Shown here piece after piece: positions 1 to 7,482 of a DNA stretch of 64,000 bases. The position numbers and the translations under genes were made by a program. The notes beneath the pieces are model-generated. The model did no database searches, was not told the origin of the DNA, and worked only from the letters and a program-made list of their open reading frames with translations. Source of the stretch: Sphaerisporangium fuscum (GTDB lineage Bacteria; Actinomycetota; Actinomycetes; Streptosporangiales; Streptosporangiaceae); contig NZ_JAHDTF010000043.1 of assembly GCF_018531465.1 (NCBI RefSeq), forward strand, positions 1 to 64,000. The letters are read 5' to 3'. The stretch's first letter is position 1. Each line of letters begins with the position of its first letter.

Positions 1-2
1 AC

Positions 3-170
3 CAAGAGGGCTACCTCAACCGATCCAAGATCGGCCGCCGTAACCGCTACACGGTCAACCCGGATCGCAGCTTCCGCTACCCCACCGAGGCCGATATGCC
101 CGTCGGCGTACTGCTGGACATCTTCACCCGCCACCAGCGACGCGACATCGATCAGTTGCCGGGACGGTAG
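3..170 (+). CDS. C-terminal end of a winged-helix DNA-binding regulator (partial)
   Basis: The reading frame is open from the left edge and ends with TAG, so only the last 55 residues are visible. They contain GYLNRSKIGRRNRYTVNP followed by a short tail. This looks like the second helix and beta-wing of a MarR/ArsR-like winged helix-turn-helix domain: a 'leader Gly-Tyr-Leu, then basic GRRNRY wing' pattern is common in actinomycete helix-turn-helix proteins where the wing contacts DNA. The N-terminus and any effector domain lie outside the window, so the target cannot be stated. Assignment to a winged-helix family is fairly safe; the exact family is not. Confidence 0.6.
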   Translation, partial: QEGYLNRSKIGRRNRYTVNPDRSFRYPTEADMPVGVLLDIFTRHQRRDIDQLPGR

Positions 171-208
171 GGCGGCCCCCGTGCCACACGGTGCGGTGGA
201 CGCGAGCA

Positions 209-313
209 TCAGTGCTTCAATCCGCCGATCACGCCGGCGACCTGCTTCCACAGCTCCGGATTGCCGAACAGGTAGCTGAGGAAGGGGATGAACAACGCGA
301 GGTTGTTGAGGCT
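209..313 (-). pseudogene. 3' remnant of an unidentified hydrophobic protein
   Basis: On the minus strand the last about 34 residues read LNNLALFIPFLSYLFGNP, then a short tail ending in GGLKH and TGA. The stretch is hydrophobic and non-repetitive, and it is unlike the Arg/Pro/Ala-rich noise of the other frames here, so it looks like a true C-terminus. Upstream of residue L the frame becomes noise at the same place where the plus-strand DUF397 remnant begins. No start codon with a ribosome-binding site precedes it. I do not recognise the family. A short intact membrane peptide is the alternative, but no suitable start is visible. Confidence 0.35.
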
Positions 314-331
314 GACGGCGCAAGAGCGCAG

Positions 332-505
332 GTTTTCCGCCGCTCGTCTTTCTGTAACTCCAACGGCGGGTGCGTGGAAGTCGCCCGCGACGCCCGCGGC
401 GCGGCGGTCCGGGACGCCAAGAATCCGGACGGGCCCGTTCTCCGCTTCACCGACGACGAGTGGCACGCCTTCGCCCTGGGCGTGCGCGCGGGCGAATTCG
501 AATAG
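332..505 (+). pseudogene. 5'-truncated DUF397 protein
   Basis: The frame gives FRRSSFCNSNGGCVEVARD, then AVRDAKNPDGPVLRFT and ends WHAFALGVRAGEFE plus TAG. This matches the DUF397 pattern, small actinomycete proteins of about 60-80 residues usually encoded beside an XRE-type regulator. The usual N-terminal 'W-R-K-S-S' Trp is replaced by Val-Phe. No ATG, GTG or TTG with a ribosome-binding site lies just upstream; the only in-frame ATG (191) would add about 45 unrelated residues. The partner XRE gene is missing. I read this as a truncated relic of a DUF397/XRE pair. Confidence 0.6.
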
Positions 506-713
506 TCAGGAGTTTCAGAAGCGGACCAGGGCGTGTACCCCATCTCCACGTGTCTCCGTGCCTCGCACGGTCAGGGGAGGCGGGCACCGCCTGACGGGAT
601 CGCCGAGGACCGGCCAGTTCCCCTGGGTCGACTCCGACCGCGAACCGTGCAGCTCCACCCGCCTCGGAGAACCCCACCAGCAGCCGCGAGGTGAACCGCA
701 AAGACACCGGCGC

Positions 714-1325
714 CTACGCCGCCGGGGGTGGATCGGGCTGGTTCATCGCATACAGGGCACGCCTGATGAGGACGTCGAGTTCGTTGGCGTCCGGCAGGCC
801 CAGGTCGTAGAGCAGACGGTAGTGCAGCGGGCCGTAGAGCAGGTATAGCGCGACGTCCAGGTCGGCGTCGGGGCGTAGCTGCCCGTGTTGTTGGGCGCGG
901 CGCATGCGTTCTCTGAACAGGTCGAGCTGTGGTTCGAGCAGGTGTTCTCGTAGCTGGCGGGCGACGTCGGGGTTCTGGAGCCCTTCGGCGATCACACCGG
1001 CCAGCGGTGAGGTCTGTGGCGGGTCGAGGGCGCTGATCAGGCCCAGCATCTGGGTGCGCAGGTCGACGGCCAGGTCGCCGGTGTCGGGATAGCCGGTGGT
1101 CTGCTCGGCGATCTCGCCGAGCAGGTCGATGGTCACCATGGCCTTGGACGGCCACCAGCGGTAGATGGTCGGCTTACCGACACCGGCGCGGGCGGCGATG
1201 GCCTCGATGGTGACGCCTGCGTAGCCCTTTTCAGCGATCAGTTCGGCGGTGGCATCCAAGATCGCACGGCGGGCACGGGAGCTGCGCCGCGCCGGGTCGG
1301 GCGGGGTGGCGGCGGTCGATCGCAT
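714..1325 (-). CDS. TetR/AcrR family transcriptional repressor
   Basis: A 203-residue protein. Residues about 17-65 form the TetR helix-turn-helix (RRAILDATAELIAEKGYAG, then VGKPTIYRWWPSKA, with the typical Gly-Val-Gly and Tyr-Arg-Trp-Trp recognition helix). The rest is an all-helical ligand and dimerisation domain of ordinary length. It is divergent from the alpha/beta hydrolase at 1448, and the 122-bp gap contains a near-perfect 26-bp dyad (1398-1423) plus a related partial site at 1350-1361. It therefore probably represses itself and the hydrolase. The inducer is unknown. Confidence 0.9.
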   Translation of the reverse strand: MRSTAATPPDPARRSSRARRAILDATAELIAEKGYAGVTIEAIAARAGVGKPTIYRWWPSKAMVTIDLLGEIAEQTTGYPDTGDLAVDLRTQMLGLISALDPPQTSPLAGVIAEGLQNPDVARQLREHLLEPQLDLFRERMRRAQQHGQLRPDADLDVALYLLYGPLHYRLLYDLGLPDANELDVLIRRALYAMNQPDPPPAA

Positions 1326-1363
1326 GCCGAGATCCTACCTCTCGGGTTACGTAACGTTTCGTT

Positions 1364-1393
1364 TTGACACACGCGCCGAGCTCGGTCTAACGT
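1364..1393 (+). promoter_or_regulatory. Promoter of the alpha/beta hydrolase gene
   Basis: A consensus -35 TTGACA (1364-1369) is followed after 18 bp by a -10-like TAACGT (1388-1393). Transcription would start near 1400, inside the dyad operator. A ribosome-binding site AGAGGAG (1435-1441) precedes the ATG at 1448. Position and match are good; activity is inferred. Confidence 0.6.
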
Positions 1394-1397
1394 CATC

Positions 1398-1423
1398 AAC
1401 GTGACGGAACGTTTCGTCACGTT
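1398..1423. promoter_or_regulatory. 26-bp dyad operator, probable TetR site
   Basis: The half-sites AACGTGACGGAAC and GTTTCGTCACGTT are inverted copies differing at one position. The dyad sits over the predicted transcription start of the hydrolase gene, so binding would block initiation. An AACGTTTCGT core also occurs at 1353-1362, near the start of the divergent TetR gene. The adjacent TetR is the likely binder. Confidence 0.7.
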
Positions 1424-1447
1424 GGTCGAACGAAAGAGGAGCACGGA

Positions 1448-2332
1448 ATGAAGCACGGACGCGTGACCGCCAACGGGATCGACTTCTCCTACGTCGAGGA
1501 GGGTGAAGGTCCCCTGGCGCTGCTCCTGCACGGTTTCCCCGAGTCCGGAGAGGCGACCTGGCGGCACCTGATCCCGGCCCTGGCCGAAGCCGGTTACCGA
1601 GCCGTCGCCCCGAACATGCGGGGTTTCGCACCCACCGCGCTGCCGGCCGACGGCAGCATGCTGATGGCCGACCTGGTCGCCGACGCCAATGCCCTGCACG
1701 AGAAGCTGGGCGGCGGAAGCGACGCGGTCATCATCGGCCACGACTGGGGCGGCGGCACCACCTGGGCCGCGGCGGTGGCCGCCCCGGAGCGGTGGTCCAA
1801 GGTGGTCGTCAGTGACGTCCCGCCCCTGCAGTTCTTCGGCGACTACGCCGGCACCTACGCCGGCATCGAGGCGCTGAACCACTTCTGGTTCTTCCAGATG
1901 GACATGGCCGAGCACATCGTGGCCGCTGACGACATGGCCTACCTGTTCCAGCTGATGCAGAACAAGTGGACGGCACCTGACTACGACGCCACAGAGGACT
2001 TCGAGGCCACCCGCAAGGCCATCGGCGACCCCGAGCGCCTGCGGGCGGCCCTGGGCCTGTACCGGCAGAACTTCGGAGCCAAGATCATGGGAACCCCGGA
2101 GTGGCAGGCAGAGCAGGGTGCACTGTGGGGGCCGCTCCCGCAGCAGCCGACGCTCTACCTGCACGGCACCAAGGACAACAGCGTCGTCCTGGACCAGGCC
2201 GGCTTGGACGCCATCAGGGCCCTGCTCTCCGAAGGCTCCCGGACGGCCTTCATCGAAGGCGCCGGGCACATCGTCCCCGCCGAGAAGCCCGCCGAATACA
2301 ACAGCCGAGTCCTGGAGTTCCTGAAGAACTGA
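1448..2332 (+). CDS. Alpha/beta hydrolase, epoxide hydrolase-like
   Basis: A 294-residue cytoplasmic hydrolase with the oxyanion motif HGFPES (about residues 28-33), nucleophile elbow GHDWGG with Asp99, and a C-terminal GAGHIVPAEKP supplying the catalytic His (about 274). Asp as nucleophile plus the HGFPE motif is the signature of epoxide hydrolases and haloalkane or fluoroacetate dehalogenases. A nearby acid in the cap or strand 7 (GTKDNSV) could complete the triad. The ATG is set by AGAGGAG 7 nt upstream. It is divergent from a TetR gene and probably induced by a small toxic substrate. Epoxide hydrolase is more likely than dehalogenase, but the substrate cannot be read from sequence. Confidence 0.85.
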   Translation: MKHGRVTANGIDFSYVEEGEGPLALLLHGFPESGEATWRHLIPALAEAGYRAVAPNMRGFAPTALPADGSMLMADLVADANALHEKLGGGSDAVIIGHDWGGGTTWAAAVAAPERWSKVVVSDVPPLQFFGDYAGTYAGIEALNHFWFFQMDMAEHIVAADDMAYLFQLMQNKWTAPDYDATEDFEATRKAIGDPERLRAALGLYRQNFGAKIMGTPEWQAEQGALWGPLPQQPTLYLHGTKDNSVVLDQAGLDAIRALLSEGSRTAFIEGAGHIVPAEKPAEYNSRVLEFLKN

Positions 2333-2505
2333 CCCGTTGGGCCGACAGGAATCCTCGGGTGTATCGGGCTCGAGCAGCCACGTACATCTGCGTCCCTCGG
2401 CCGCAGGTCAGCACCTCTTGTCGGCCCAGGCCCTGGTGTGCGCGTTGGCGTAGTGGCCCATCGCCGGTGGCAGAGCCTCGTCCAGGTGGGTTCGACAGGT
2501 GCCGA

Positions 2506-3870
2506 TCATTTGTGGCCGGGCAAGCTTGCGGCCATGACCAGGCCGCTGGCGGTGAGGATGAACATCCAGGTGAGGGCTGGGGCGAAGCCGCCGGCCTGGA
2601 GGATGACGGCCATCAGCGCGGTGCCGGCGGCGGCGCCGATCCGTTGCACAGTGGTGCTGGCGCTGGTGGCGTGCGGGATGGCGGCCGGGCGCAGGGTGCG
2701 GTAGACGGCGACGCTGACGGGCAGGCCGGCGACGCCGAATCCGACTCCGCGCAGGAGCAACGCCACGCTCAGCAGGAGAGTGTCGGTGTCAGGGGTGGCG
2801 AAGGCGAACGGAAGGGTGCCCATGGTGGCCGCGGCCATCCCGGCCAGGGCCAGCGGACGCGGCGGCAGACGGTCCACGTACCGTCCCACCAGCAGGGACG
2901 CCACTGCGATACCGAAGGTTTGGGGAGCGAGCGCGAGCCCGGCGTCGAGCGCGGACAGGTTGTGCAGTCGCTGGTAGTACAGCGGCAACAGGAACATCGG
3001 CCCCCAGCTCGTGACGCCGAGGACGAACATCATGACCGTCCCCGACCGGAAGGCGCGATCGGCGAAGAGCCGCAGGTCGAGCAGGCTCGCCTCGGCCCGG
3101 CGGAGCGAGCGCGTGATGAACGCGGTCAGGAGTCCGGCCCCTGCCACCGCCGTCAGGGCCGCGGCCCCGATCCCGGCCTGTGTCTCCAGCCCGGTCAGCG
3201 CGTGCAGCAGGGCGACCACTCCAGCCGGCAGCAGGAGCAGCCCGACAAGATCGAGATGACGTTGGTCGCGCTCCTCATCCCGGGGGAACCACCGCCATGT
3301 CATGGCCAACGAGACCAGGATGAGCGGCACGTTGACGAAAAAGACCCAGCGCCAGCCCCAGCCGTCGATCAGCACGCCGCCGAGCACGGGCCCGGAGATC
3401 GGGGCGATCTGCCCGACGAAGCCGACCTTGCCCATCACCCGGCCCAGGCGCTCGGGTCCGGCCGCCCGGGCCAGGACGAGCTGCGTCACAGGCAGGATCA
3501 TGCCGCCGCCCAGCCCTTGCAGCACGCGGAAGGCGATGAGCGAGCCTGCCGACCACGCGGCGCCGCACAGGATCGACCCGAGCAGGAACAGCCCCAGGGC
3601 CGTCAGCCACACGGCGCGGGCGCCGAAACGGCCGACCGACCAGCCCACCAGCGGGATGACGGCGGTCATGGCCAGCACGTAGGAGGTGGTGACCCACTGG
3701 ATCGTCGTGACCGGCGCGGCCAGGTCCCTGGCGAGCTCGTCCAGTGCCACCGCGACGATCGTGGTGTCCAGCAGCGCGGCCATCGCGCCCGTCAGCACCG
3801 TCACGGTCAGCGGCAGCAGGCCGCGCGTGCTCGTGGCCGACGGGATCTCGTTCGCGGACGGCGCTCTCAT
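2506..3870 (-). CDS. MFS drug:H+ antiporter of the DHA2 (EmrB/QacA) type
   Basis: A 454-residue integral membrane protein with about 12-14 predicted helices. It has the MFS motif A-like loop (GRFGARAVWL), the motif C region GPVLGGVLIDGWGWRWVF typical of drug antiporters, and the D-T-T-I-V motif in helix 1 (AALLDTTIVAVAL) typical of DHA2. It probably exports a toxic compound. Its ATG overlaps the stop of the oxidoreductase gene upstream (ATGA), so the two are co-transcribed and translationally coupled on the minus strand. Expression is likely governed by the TetR gene at 4903. Confidence 0.88.
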   Translation of the reverse strand: MRAPSANEIPSATSTRGLLPLTVTVLTGAMAALLDTTIVAVALDELARDLAAPVTTIQWVTTSYVLAMTAVIPLVGWSVGRFGARAVWLTALGLFLLGSILCGAAWSAGSLIAFRVLQGLGGGMILPVTQLVLARAAGPERLGRVMGKVGFVGQIAPISGPVLGGVLIDGWGWRWVFFVNVPLILVSLAMTWRWFPRDEERDQRHLDLVGLLLLPAGVVALLHALTGLETQAGIGAAALTAVAGAGLLTAFITRSLRRAEASLLDLRLFADRAFRSGTVMMFVLGVTSWGPMFLLPLYYQRLHNLSALDAGLALAPQTFGIAVASLLVGRYVDRLPPRPLALAGMAAATMGTLPFAFATPDTDTLLLSVALLLRGVGFGVAGLPVSVAVYRTLRPAAIPHATSASTTVQRIGAAAGTALMAVILQAGGFAPALTWMFILTASGLVMAASLPGHK

Positions 3871-4814
3871 GGGATCAGCAGGGTCTTGCCGACCGTGGCC
3901 CTGGCCTCGATCGCCCGGTGCGCCTCGGCTGCCTCGGCCAGGGGGTAGGTCTGGCCGATGACCGGACGCAGCCGTCCGGCCGCCGCGTGCGCGAGTGCCT
4001 GCTCGGCCAGCGCCCGGATCTGCGCCGGGGACGGTACGCCGCCGTCAGGGACGAGCGTCACGTGGGTGGCCGGCTCGGTCCAGGAGCCGGAGGCCATGCC
4101 GTACACACTGGCCCGGCCGCCGGGCCGCACGGCGCGCATGCCCTGTGCGCCCACGACGCCGCCGACTCCGTCGAAGACGAGATCGACGCCTCCGCTCATC
4201 TCGGCGACCTCGCGTTCCCAACCCGGCTGGGAGTAGTCCACGTACGCGGACGCACCCAGCGAGGTGACCAGCGCCTTCTTGCCCGGGCCGCGGGCGGCGC
4301 CGACCACCTTCGCCCCCGAGGCGGCGGCCAGCTGGACCAGCAGGCTGCCGACACCACCGGCGGCCGCCTCCACCAGCACCCACTCGCCCGGACGTACCTC
4401 GGCCTGCCGGTGCAGCAGCACCGCGGTCCGTCCATCGGCCAGCAGCGCCACCGCATCCCGCAGCGTCACCTCCGCCGGGACGGCCACGAGGTCCTCCGTC
4501 CGGGCCACGGCCAGCTCCGCGTAGCCGCCGGTGCCGCCCGTCGTGGTCACCACGGTCTGCCCGATCCACGCGGCGTCCGTCCCCGGGCCGACAGCCGCGA
4601 CGCGCCCGCCCACCCCGTTGCCGGGGACGCGCGGCAGCGGTGGCCGCTTATGAGCCGCTGGACCGCGACCGGCCCGCACCTGTGTCTCGACATAGGTGAC
4701 GCCGGCGTAGTCCACGGCCACGAGCGCCTGACCCGGCCCCGGCACCGGGTCGTCGACCTCCCGGATGCGCAGCACCTCCGGCCCGCCGAAGCGGTCCATG
4801 ACCACAGCATGCAT
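3867..4814 (-). CDS. NAD(P)H-dependent quinone oxidoreductase-like MDR enzyme
   Basis: A 315-residue member of the medium-chain dehydrogenase/reductase superfamily. The N-terminal GroES-like half starts MHAVVMDRFGGPEVL, and the nucleotide-binding half has the AAAGGVGSLLVQLA loop (Ala-x-Gly-Gly-Val-Gly) of zeta-crystallin/QOR enzymes. Zinc-ligand cysteines are absent, as in QORs. The frame is open upstream to 5048, but the ATG at 4814 has a strong GAGGAGG site (4821-4827) and matches family N-termini. It probably reduces quinones or enones. It is the first gene of an operon with the MFS exporter and divergent from the TetR gene at 4903. Confidence 0.88.
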   Translation of the reverse strand: MHAVVMDRFGGPEVLRIREVDDPVPGPGQALVAVDYAGVTYVETQVRAGRGPAAHKRPPLPRVPGNGVGGRVAAVGPGTDAAWIGQTVVTTTGGTGGYAELAVARTEDLVAVPAEVTLRDAVALLADGRTAVLLHRQAEVRPGEWVLVEAAAGGVGSLLVQLAAASGAKVVGAARGPGKKALVTSLGASAYVDYSQPGWEREVAEMSGGVDLVFDGVGGVVGAQGMRAVRPGGRASVYGMASGSWTEPATHVTLVPDGGVPSPAQIRALAEQALAHAAAGRLRPVIGQTYPLAEAAEAHRAIEARATVGKTLLIP

Positions 4815-4830
4815 GACTGCCTCCTCAATA

Positions 4831-4880
4831 GGAGCAAAACGCTCCGCTTGGAAGACTGTATGACCGGAGTGATTCGCTCC
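4831..4880. promoter_or_regulatory. Twin dyad operators in the oxidoreductase/TetR gap
   Basis: Two inverted repeats, GGAGCAAAACGCTCC (4831-4845) and GGAGTGATTCGCTCC (4866-4880), share the form GGAGN-N4-CGCTCC and start 35 bp apart. They fill the 88-bp divergent gap. The TetR encoded at 4903 is the likely ligand, repressing itself and the oxidoreductase-exporter operon. Confidence 0.7.
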
Positions 4881-4902
4881 GCAAGTTCGGTATGCTGCCG
4901 GC

Positions 4903-5601
4903 ATGACCGAATCCAAGCGCCGCGGTCCCCGGCGGGCGGAGGCCGAGCGCAACGACCGGGCCCTCCTGCGGGCGGCGCGCCAGGTGCTGGCGGCCGACGG
5001 GGAGCATGCTTCGGTCGCGGCGATCGCGGCGGCCGCCGGGGTCGGCATCGGCAGCCTCTACCGCCGCTACCGCACCAAGGAGGAGCTCTTCCAGCGGCTG
5101 GCCGAACTGTCCCTCGACAACTGGAATCAAGCGGCCGAACGAGGTCTCGCCGAGGACGATCCATGGGAAGGACTGGCCGGCTTCATCGTCGCCTGCGCCG
5201 AGTTCGGCCAAGGGTCGCTCGCCCCCGTCGCGGGCACTATCGAGGTCACCACGGAGATGCAGGCCAAGTCCGACCGCTCGGATGAACTGCTCGCTGCGCT
5301 CGTCGCGCGCGCCCACCAGGCCGGCGCGCTCAGGCCGGACGTCACACCCGTCGACATCTCGCTGCTGATCGAGCAGTTCGGCAGGTCGCCTGCCCTGGAC
5401 CAGCTGCGCAAGCAGGGGCGCGAGGACCTCGTCGAAGCCGCCGCCGACGCTCACAAGCGCGTTCTCGCCATCGCCGTGGACGGCCTGCGCGCCTGCCACC
5501 CGCGTCCGCTACCCGGCGCCCCGCCCACTGACCGGCTCTTCACCGAACGCTGGGTACACGAAGGCGGCCAATCTCGCCGCTCGTCATCGACGAGCGCCTG
5601 A
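4903..5601 (+). CDS. TetR/AcrR family transcriptional repressor
   Basis: A 232-residue protein with an N-terminal helix-turn-helix (RALLRAARQVLAADGEHAS, then VGIGSLYRRYRTKEELF) and a C-terminal helical domain. The SLYRRYRTKEEL recognition segment and the 'SPALDQLRK' tail resemble regulators placed beside short oxidoreductases. It is divergent from the oxidoreductase-MFS operon with two matched dyads between them. The last about 25 residues (Arg/Ser-rich) look disordered. Ligand unknown, probably a substrate of the neighbouring enzyme or pump. Confidence 0.9.
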   Translation: MTESKRRGPRRAEAERNDRALLRAARQVLAADGEHASVAAIAAAAGVGIGSLYRRYRTKEELFQRLAELSLDNWNQAAERGLAEDDPWEGLAGFIVACAEFGQGSLAPVAGTIEVTTEMQAKSDRSDELLAALVARAHQAGALRPDVTPVDISLLIEQFGRSPALDQLRKQGREDLVEAAADAHKRVLAIAVDGLRACHPRPLPGAPPTDRLFTERWVHEGGQSRRSSSTSA

Positions 5602-5628
5602 TCGCTTCCTAGCCGCCTCGGTCCGGGC

Positions 5629-6246
5629 TCAGGCCGGCCGGGCGGCGGGCCGGAGGCCGTCCATCAGGAGGTCCAGCAGGCGACCGGCCTTGGCTTCCTG
5701 CTCGCGCCGGGGGGCCACGGTGAAGATGCCGATGAGGGAGGCGGCGATGTCTTCGGCGGTGATGTCGGAGCGGAGGTCGCCCGCTGCGCGACCGGCGTCG
5801 AGAATCGTGGTGATGGCCGCCAGTAGCTCGCTCCGGGTCTGTGCATGGGCGATCTCGCCCGACTCGATCATCGCCAGCAGCGTGTCGAGCATGCCGTTCT
5901 TGGTCGCGATCCAGTCCCCGAACAAGTCCATCCAGCGCCGCATCGCCGCAGCCGGGGGCAGCCGGCCGAGCAGCTCGCGGGCGCCGGTCGTCAGCCGCAC
6001 GACCTGATCCCGGTAGACCGCGTCGACCAGCGACTCGCGGGTCGGGAAGTGCCGGTAGAGCGTGGCGATGCCGACTCCGGCCTCGCGGGCGATCGCACGC
6101 ATCGACGGCTCTGCGTCAGCCGACGCGAACACGCGGGTCGCCACCGCGAGCAACTGGTCGCGGTTACGGGTTGCGTCCGCCCGTGGCGCACGCGTCTCCG
6201 CCTCGGTCAAAACGGATCGCGCTCCGGTTGTGTTAGGGTCACCCAT
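5629..6246 (-). CDS. TetR/AcrR family transcriptional repressor
   Basis: About 205 residues from the ATG at 6246. The helix-turn-helix is clear (RDQLLAVATRVFASADAEP, then VGIATLYRHFPTRESLV), followed by a helical domain (AAAMRRWMDLFGDWIATK). The frame continues upstream to 6411, but that part overlaps the divergent gene and is noise. A TTG start at 6210, giving MTEAETRAPRAD, is also attractive: it has GGAG 11 nt upstream and would place both copies of the dyad outside the gene. It probably represses the oxidoreductase at 6306. Confidence 0.85.
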   Translation of the reverse strand: MGDPNTTGARSVLTEAETRAPRADATRNRDQLLAVATRVFASADAEPSMRAIAREAGVGIATLYRHFPTRESLVDAVYRDQVVRLTTGARELLGRLPPAAAMRRWMDLFGDWIATKNGMLDTLLAMIESGEIAHAQTRSELLAAITTILDAGRAAGDLRSDITAEDIAASLIGIFTVAPRREQEAKAGRLLDLLMDGLRPAARPA

Positions 6247-6268
6247 GGAAACGGAGCATAGTCCGTTT
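6210..6268. promoter_or_regulatory. Two related dyads at the TetR/oxidoreductase divide
   Basis: At 6249-6268 AAACGGA and TCCGTTT are perfect 7-bp inverted arms around 6 bp. A second copy at 6210-6229 has AAACGGA and TCCGGTT, one mismatch, also around 6 bp. The spacing is 39 bp. The first copy lies between the two divergent start codons. The second falls at the extreme 5' end of the TetR gene, or just outside it if the TTG start is used. Confidence 0.65.
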
Positions 6269-6305
6269 CGAGGTGTTCCCTCCATTCGCAAAGAGGCAGG
6301 CGTAC

Positions 6306-7262
6306 ATGCAGGAGCAGAGCGATCAGCCGCCGGCGGGCAGGAGCAGGGCGGTCCGGCTCGATTCGTTCGGCGGCCCCGAAGTCCTGGACATCCGTGAGGT
6401 TCCCGCTCCACAGGCCGGCCCGGGACAGATCCGCGTGCGGGTCACCGCGGCCGGCCTGAACCCGATGGACTGGATCATGACCGCCGACGCGGACACCGCC
6501 GCCCGGTTCGGCTTGAGCCTCCCGGCCGGGTTCGGGACCGACTACGCGGGACTGGTCGACCAGGTCGGTGACGGGGTGACCGGCTTCGCGCCCGGCGACC
6601 GGGTGTTCGGGGGCGCCTTGTCCCGCGCGGTCGCCGACTTCGTGGTGATCGACCCGGCCGGGGGGATCGCGGCGAACGAGGCCCATCACACTCCCGACGG
6701 CGTCGACGACCGCACCGCCGCCACCCTCACGATCGCCGGCCGCACGGCATCCGCCGCCCTCGCCGTGGTCGACCCCGGCCCGGACGACACAGTGCTGATC
6801 GGCGGCGCGGCGGGCGGGGTCGGGGTGTTCGCTGTCCAGCTGGCCCGGATCGCAGGAGCGCGCGTGATCGGGACGGGATCGGCGACATCATCCGACTTCC
6901 TGCGCGATCTCGGAGCCGAGCCGGTCGCCTACGGCGACGGCCTGGCCGACCGGGTCCGAGCCCTCGCTCCCGGCGGTGTCACCGCCGCCGTCGACCTGCA
7001 CGGGACGGAGACAGTACACGCCGCAAGGGAACTCGGCGTCCCGGACGGCCGCATCTGCACCATCGCCGCTCAGGTCGACGGCGTGCCGACGGCGAACGGC
7101 GCGAACGCCGCCCCCGGCGCCCTGGAAGAGGTCGCCCGCCTGGTCGCGGCGGGCCGACTCCGAGTGCCTATCGCGGCGAGCTTCCCGGTCGAGCAGATCC
7201 GACGCGCGGCCGAGATGCAGGCCGGCCGGCACGTGCATGGCAAGGTCGTCATCGACCTCTAG
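6306..7262 (+). CDS. NADP-dependent quinone oxidoreductase-like MDR enzyme
   Basis: A 318-residue medium-chain reductase. The GroES-like half reads AVRLDSFGGPEVLDIREVP and VTAAGLNPMDW; the Rossmann half has IGGAAGGVGVFAVQLA. There are no structural-zinc cysteines. The ATG at 6306 is chosen over the GTG at 6273 because AGAGGCAGG ends 5 nt upstream and the protein then begins with the usual short N-terminus. It is divergent from its own TetR gene, making this the second oxidoreductase/TetR module within 3 kb. It is probably a response enzyme for electrophilic or quinone compounds. Confidence 0.87.
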   Translation: MQEQSDQPPAGRSRAVRLDSFGGPEVLDIREVPAPQAGPGQIRVRVTAAGLNPMDWIMTADADTAARFGLSLPAGFGTDYAGLVDQVGDGVTGFAPGDRVFGGALSRAVADFVVIDPAGGIAANEAHHTPDGVDDRTAATLTIAGRTASAALAVVDPGPDDTVLIGGAAGGVGVFAVQLARIAGARVIGTGSATSSDFLRDLGAEPVAYGDGLADRVRALAPGGVTAAVDLHGTETVHAARELGVPDGRICTIAAQVDGVPTANGANAAPGALEEVARLVAAGRLRVPIAASFPVEQIRRAAEMQAGRHVHGKVVIDL

Positions 7263-7482
7263 ATCAAGGCCGTCGCGACGATGAACGCCAGGCCGAGGAG
7301 ATGACGATCAATAGTGACTCTAAGCTACCTGGAATTACAATGAGTGACTCCGGCTTTCGGGAGGAGCACCAGGCGATACCCAGGACTCCCAGCGTGTGTC
7401 ACCAGCGCAGCCCTAGCCGCTGCCACCTTGATATGGCGCTTGCGCAAGTAGGCGCGATTACCGCGGGAGGAGTAGGACCGCC

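Larger units (their letters stand above)
171..713. other. 543-bp gap with gene remnants and no intact gene
   Basis: This stretch separates the partial regulator from the first TetR gene. It contains two back-to-back gene remnants, listed separately, that meet near 313-332. From about 506 to 713 I see no convincing coding frame, repeat or promoter, only open frames expected from high GC. The arrangement suggests an old deletion or rearrangement scar. Confidence 0.5.

Noticed and set aside
2338-2428. TGGGCCGACA...TGTCGGCCCA inverted repeat between convergent genes
   Set aside because: The 10-bp arms are 71 bp apart, too far for a simple terminator, and nothing else supports a function.
2101-3948. 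Long plus-strand open frame (615 codons) opposite the MFS exporter
   Set aside because: Arg/Gly/His-rich composition, no domain, and it lies opposite a clear MFS gene; a GC-driven shadow.
4815-5048. N-terminal extension of the oxidoreductase to 5048
   Set aside because: It overlaps the divergent TetR gene and its operators; GAGGAGG in front of ATG 4814 settles the start.
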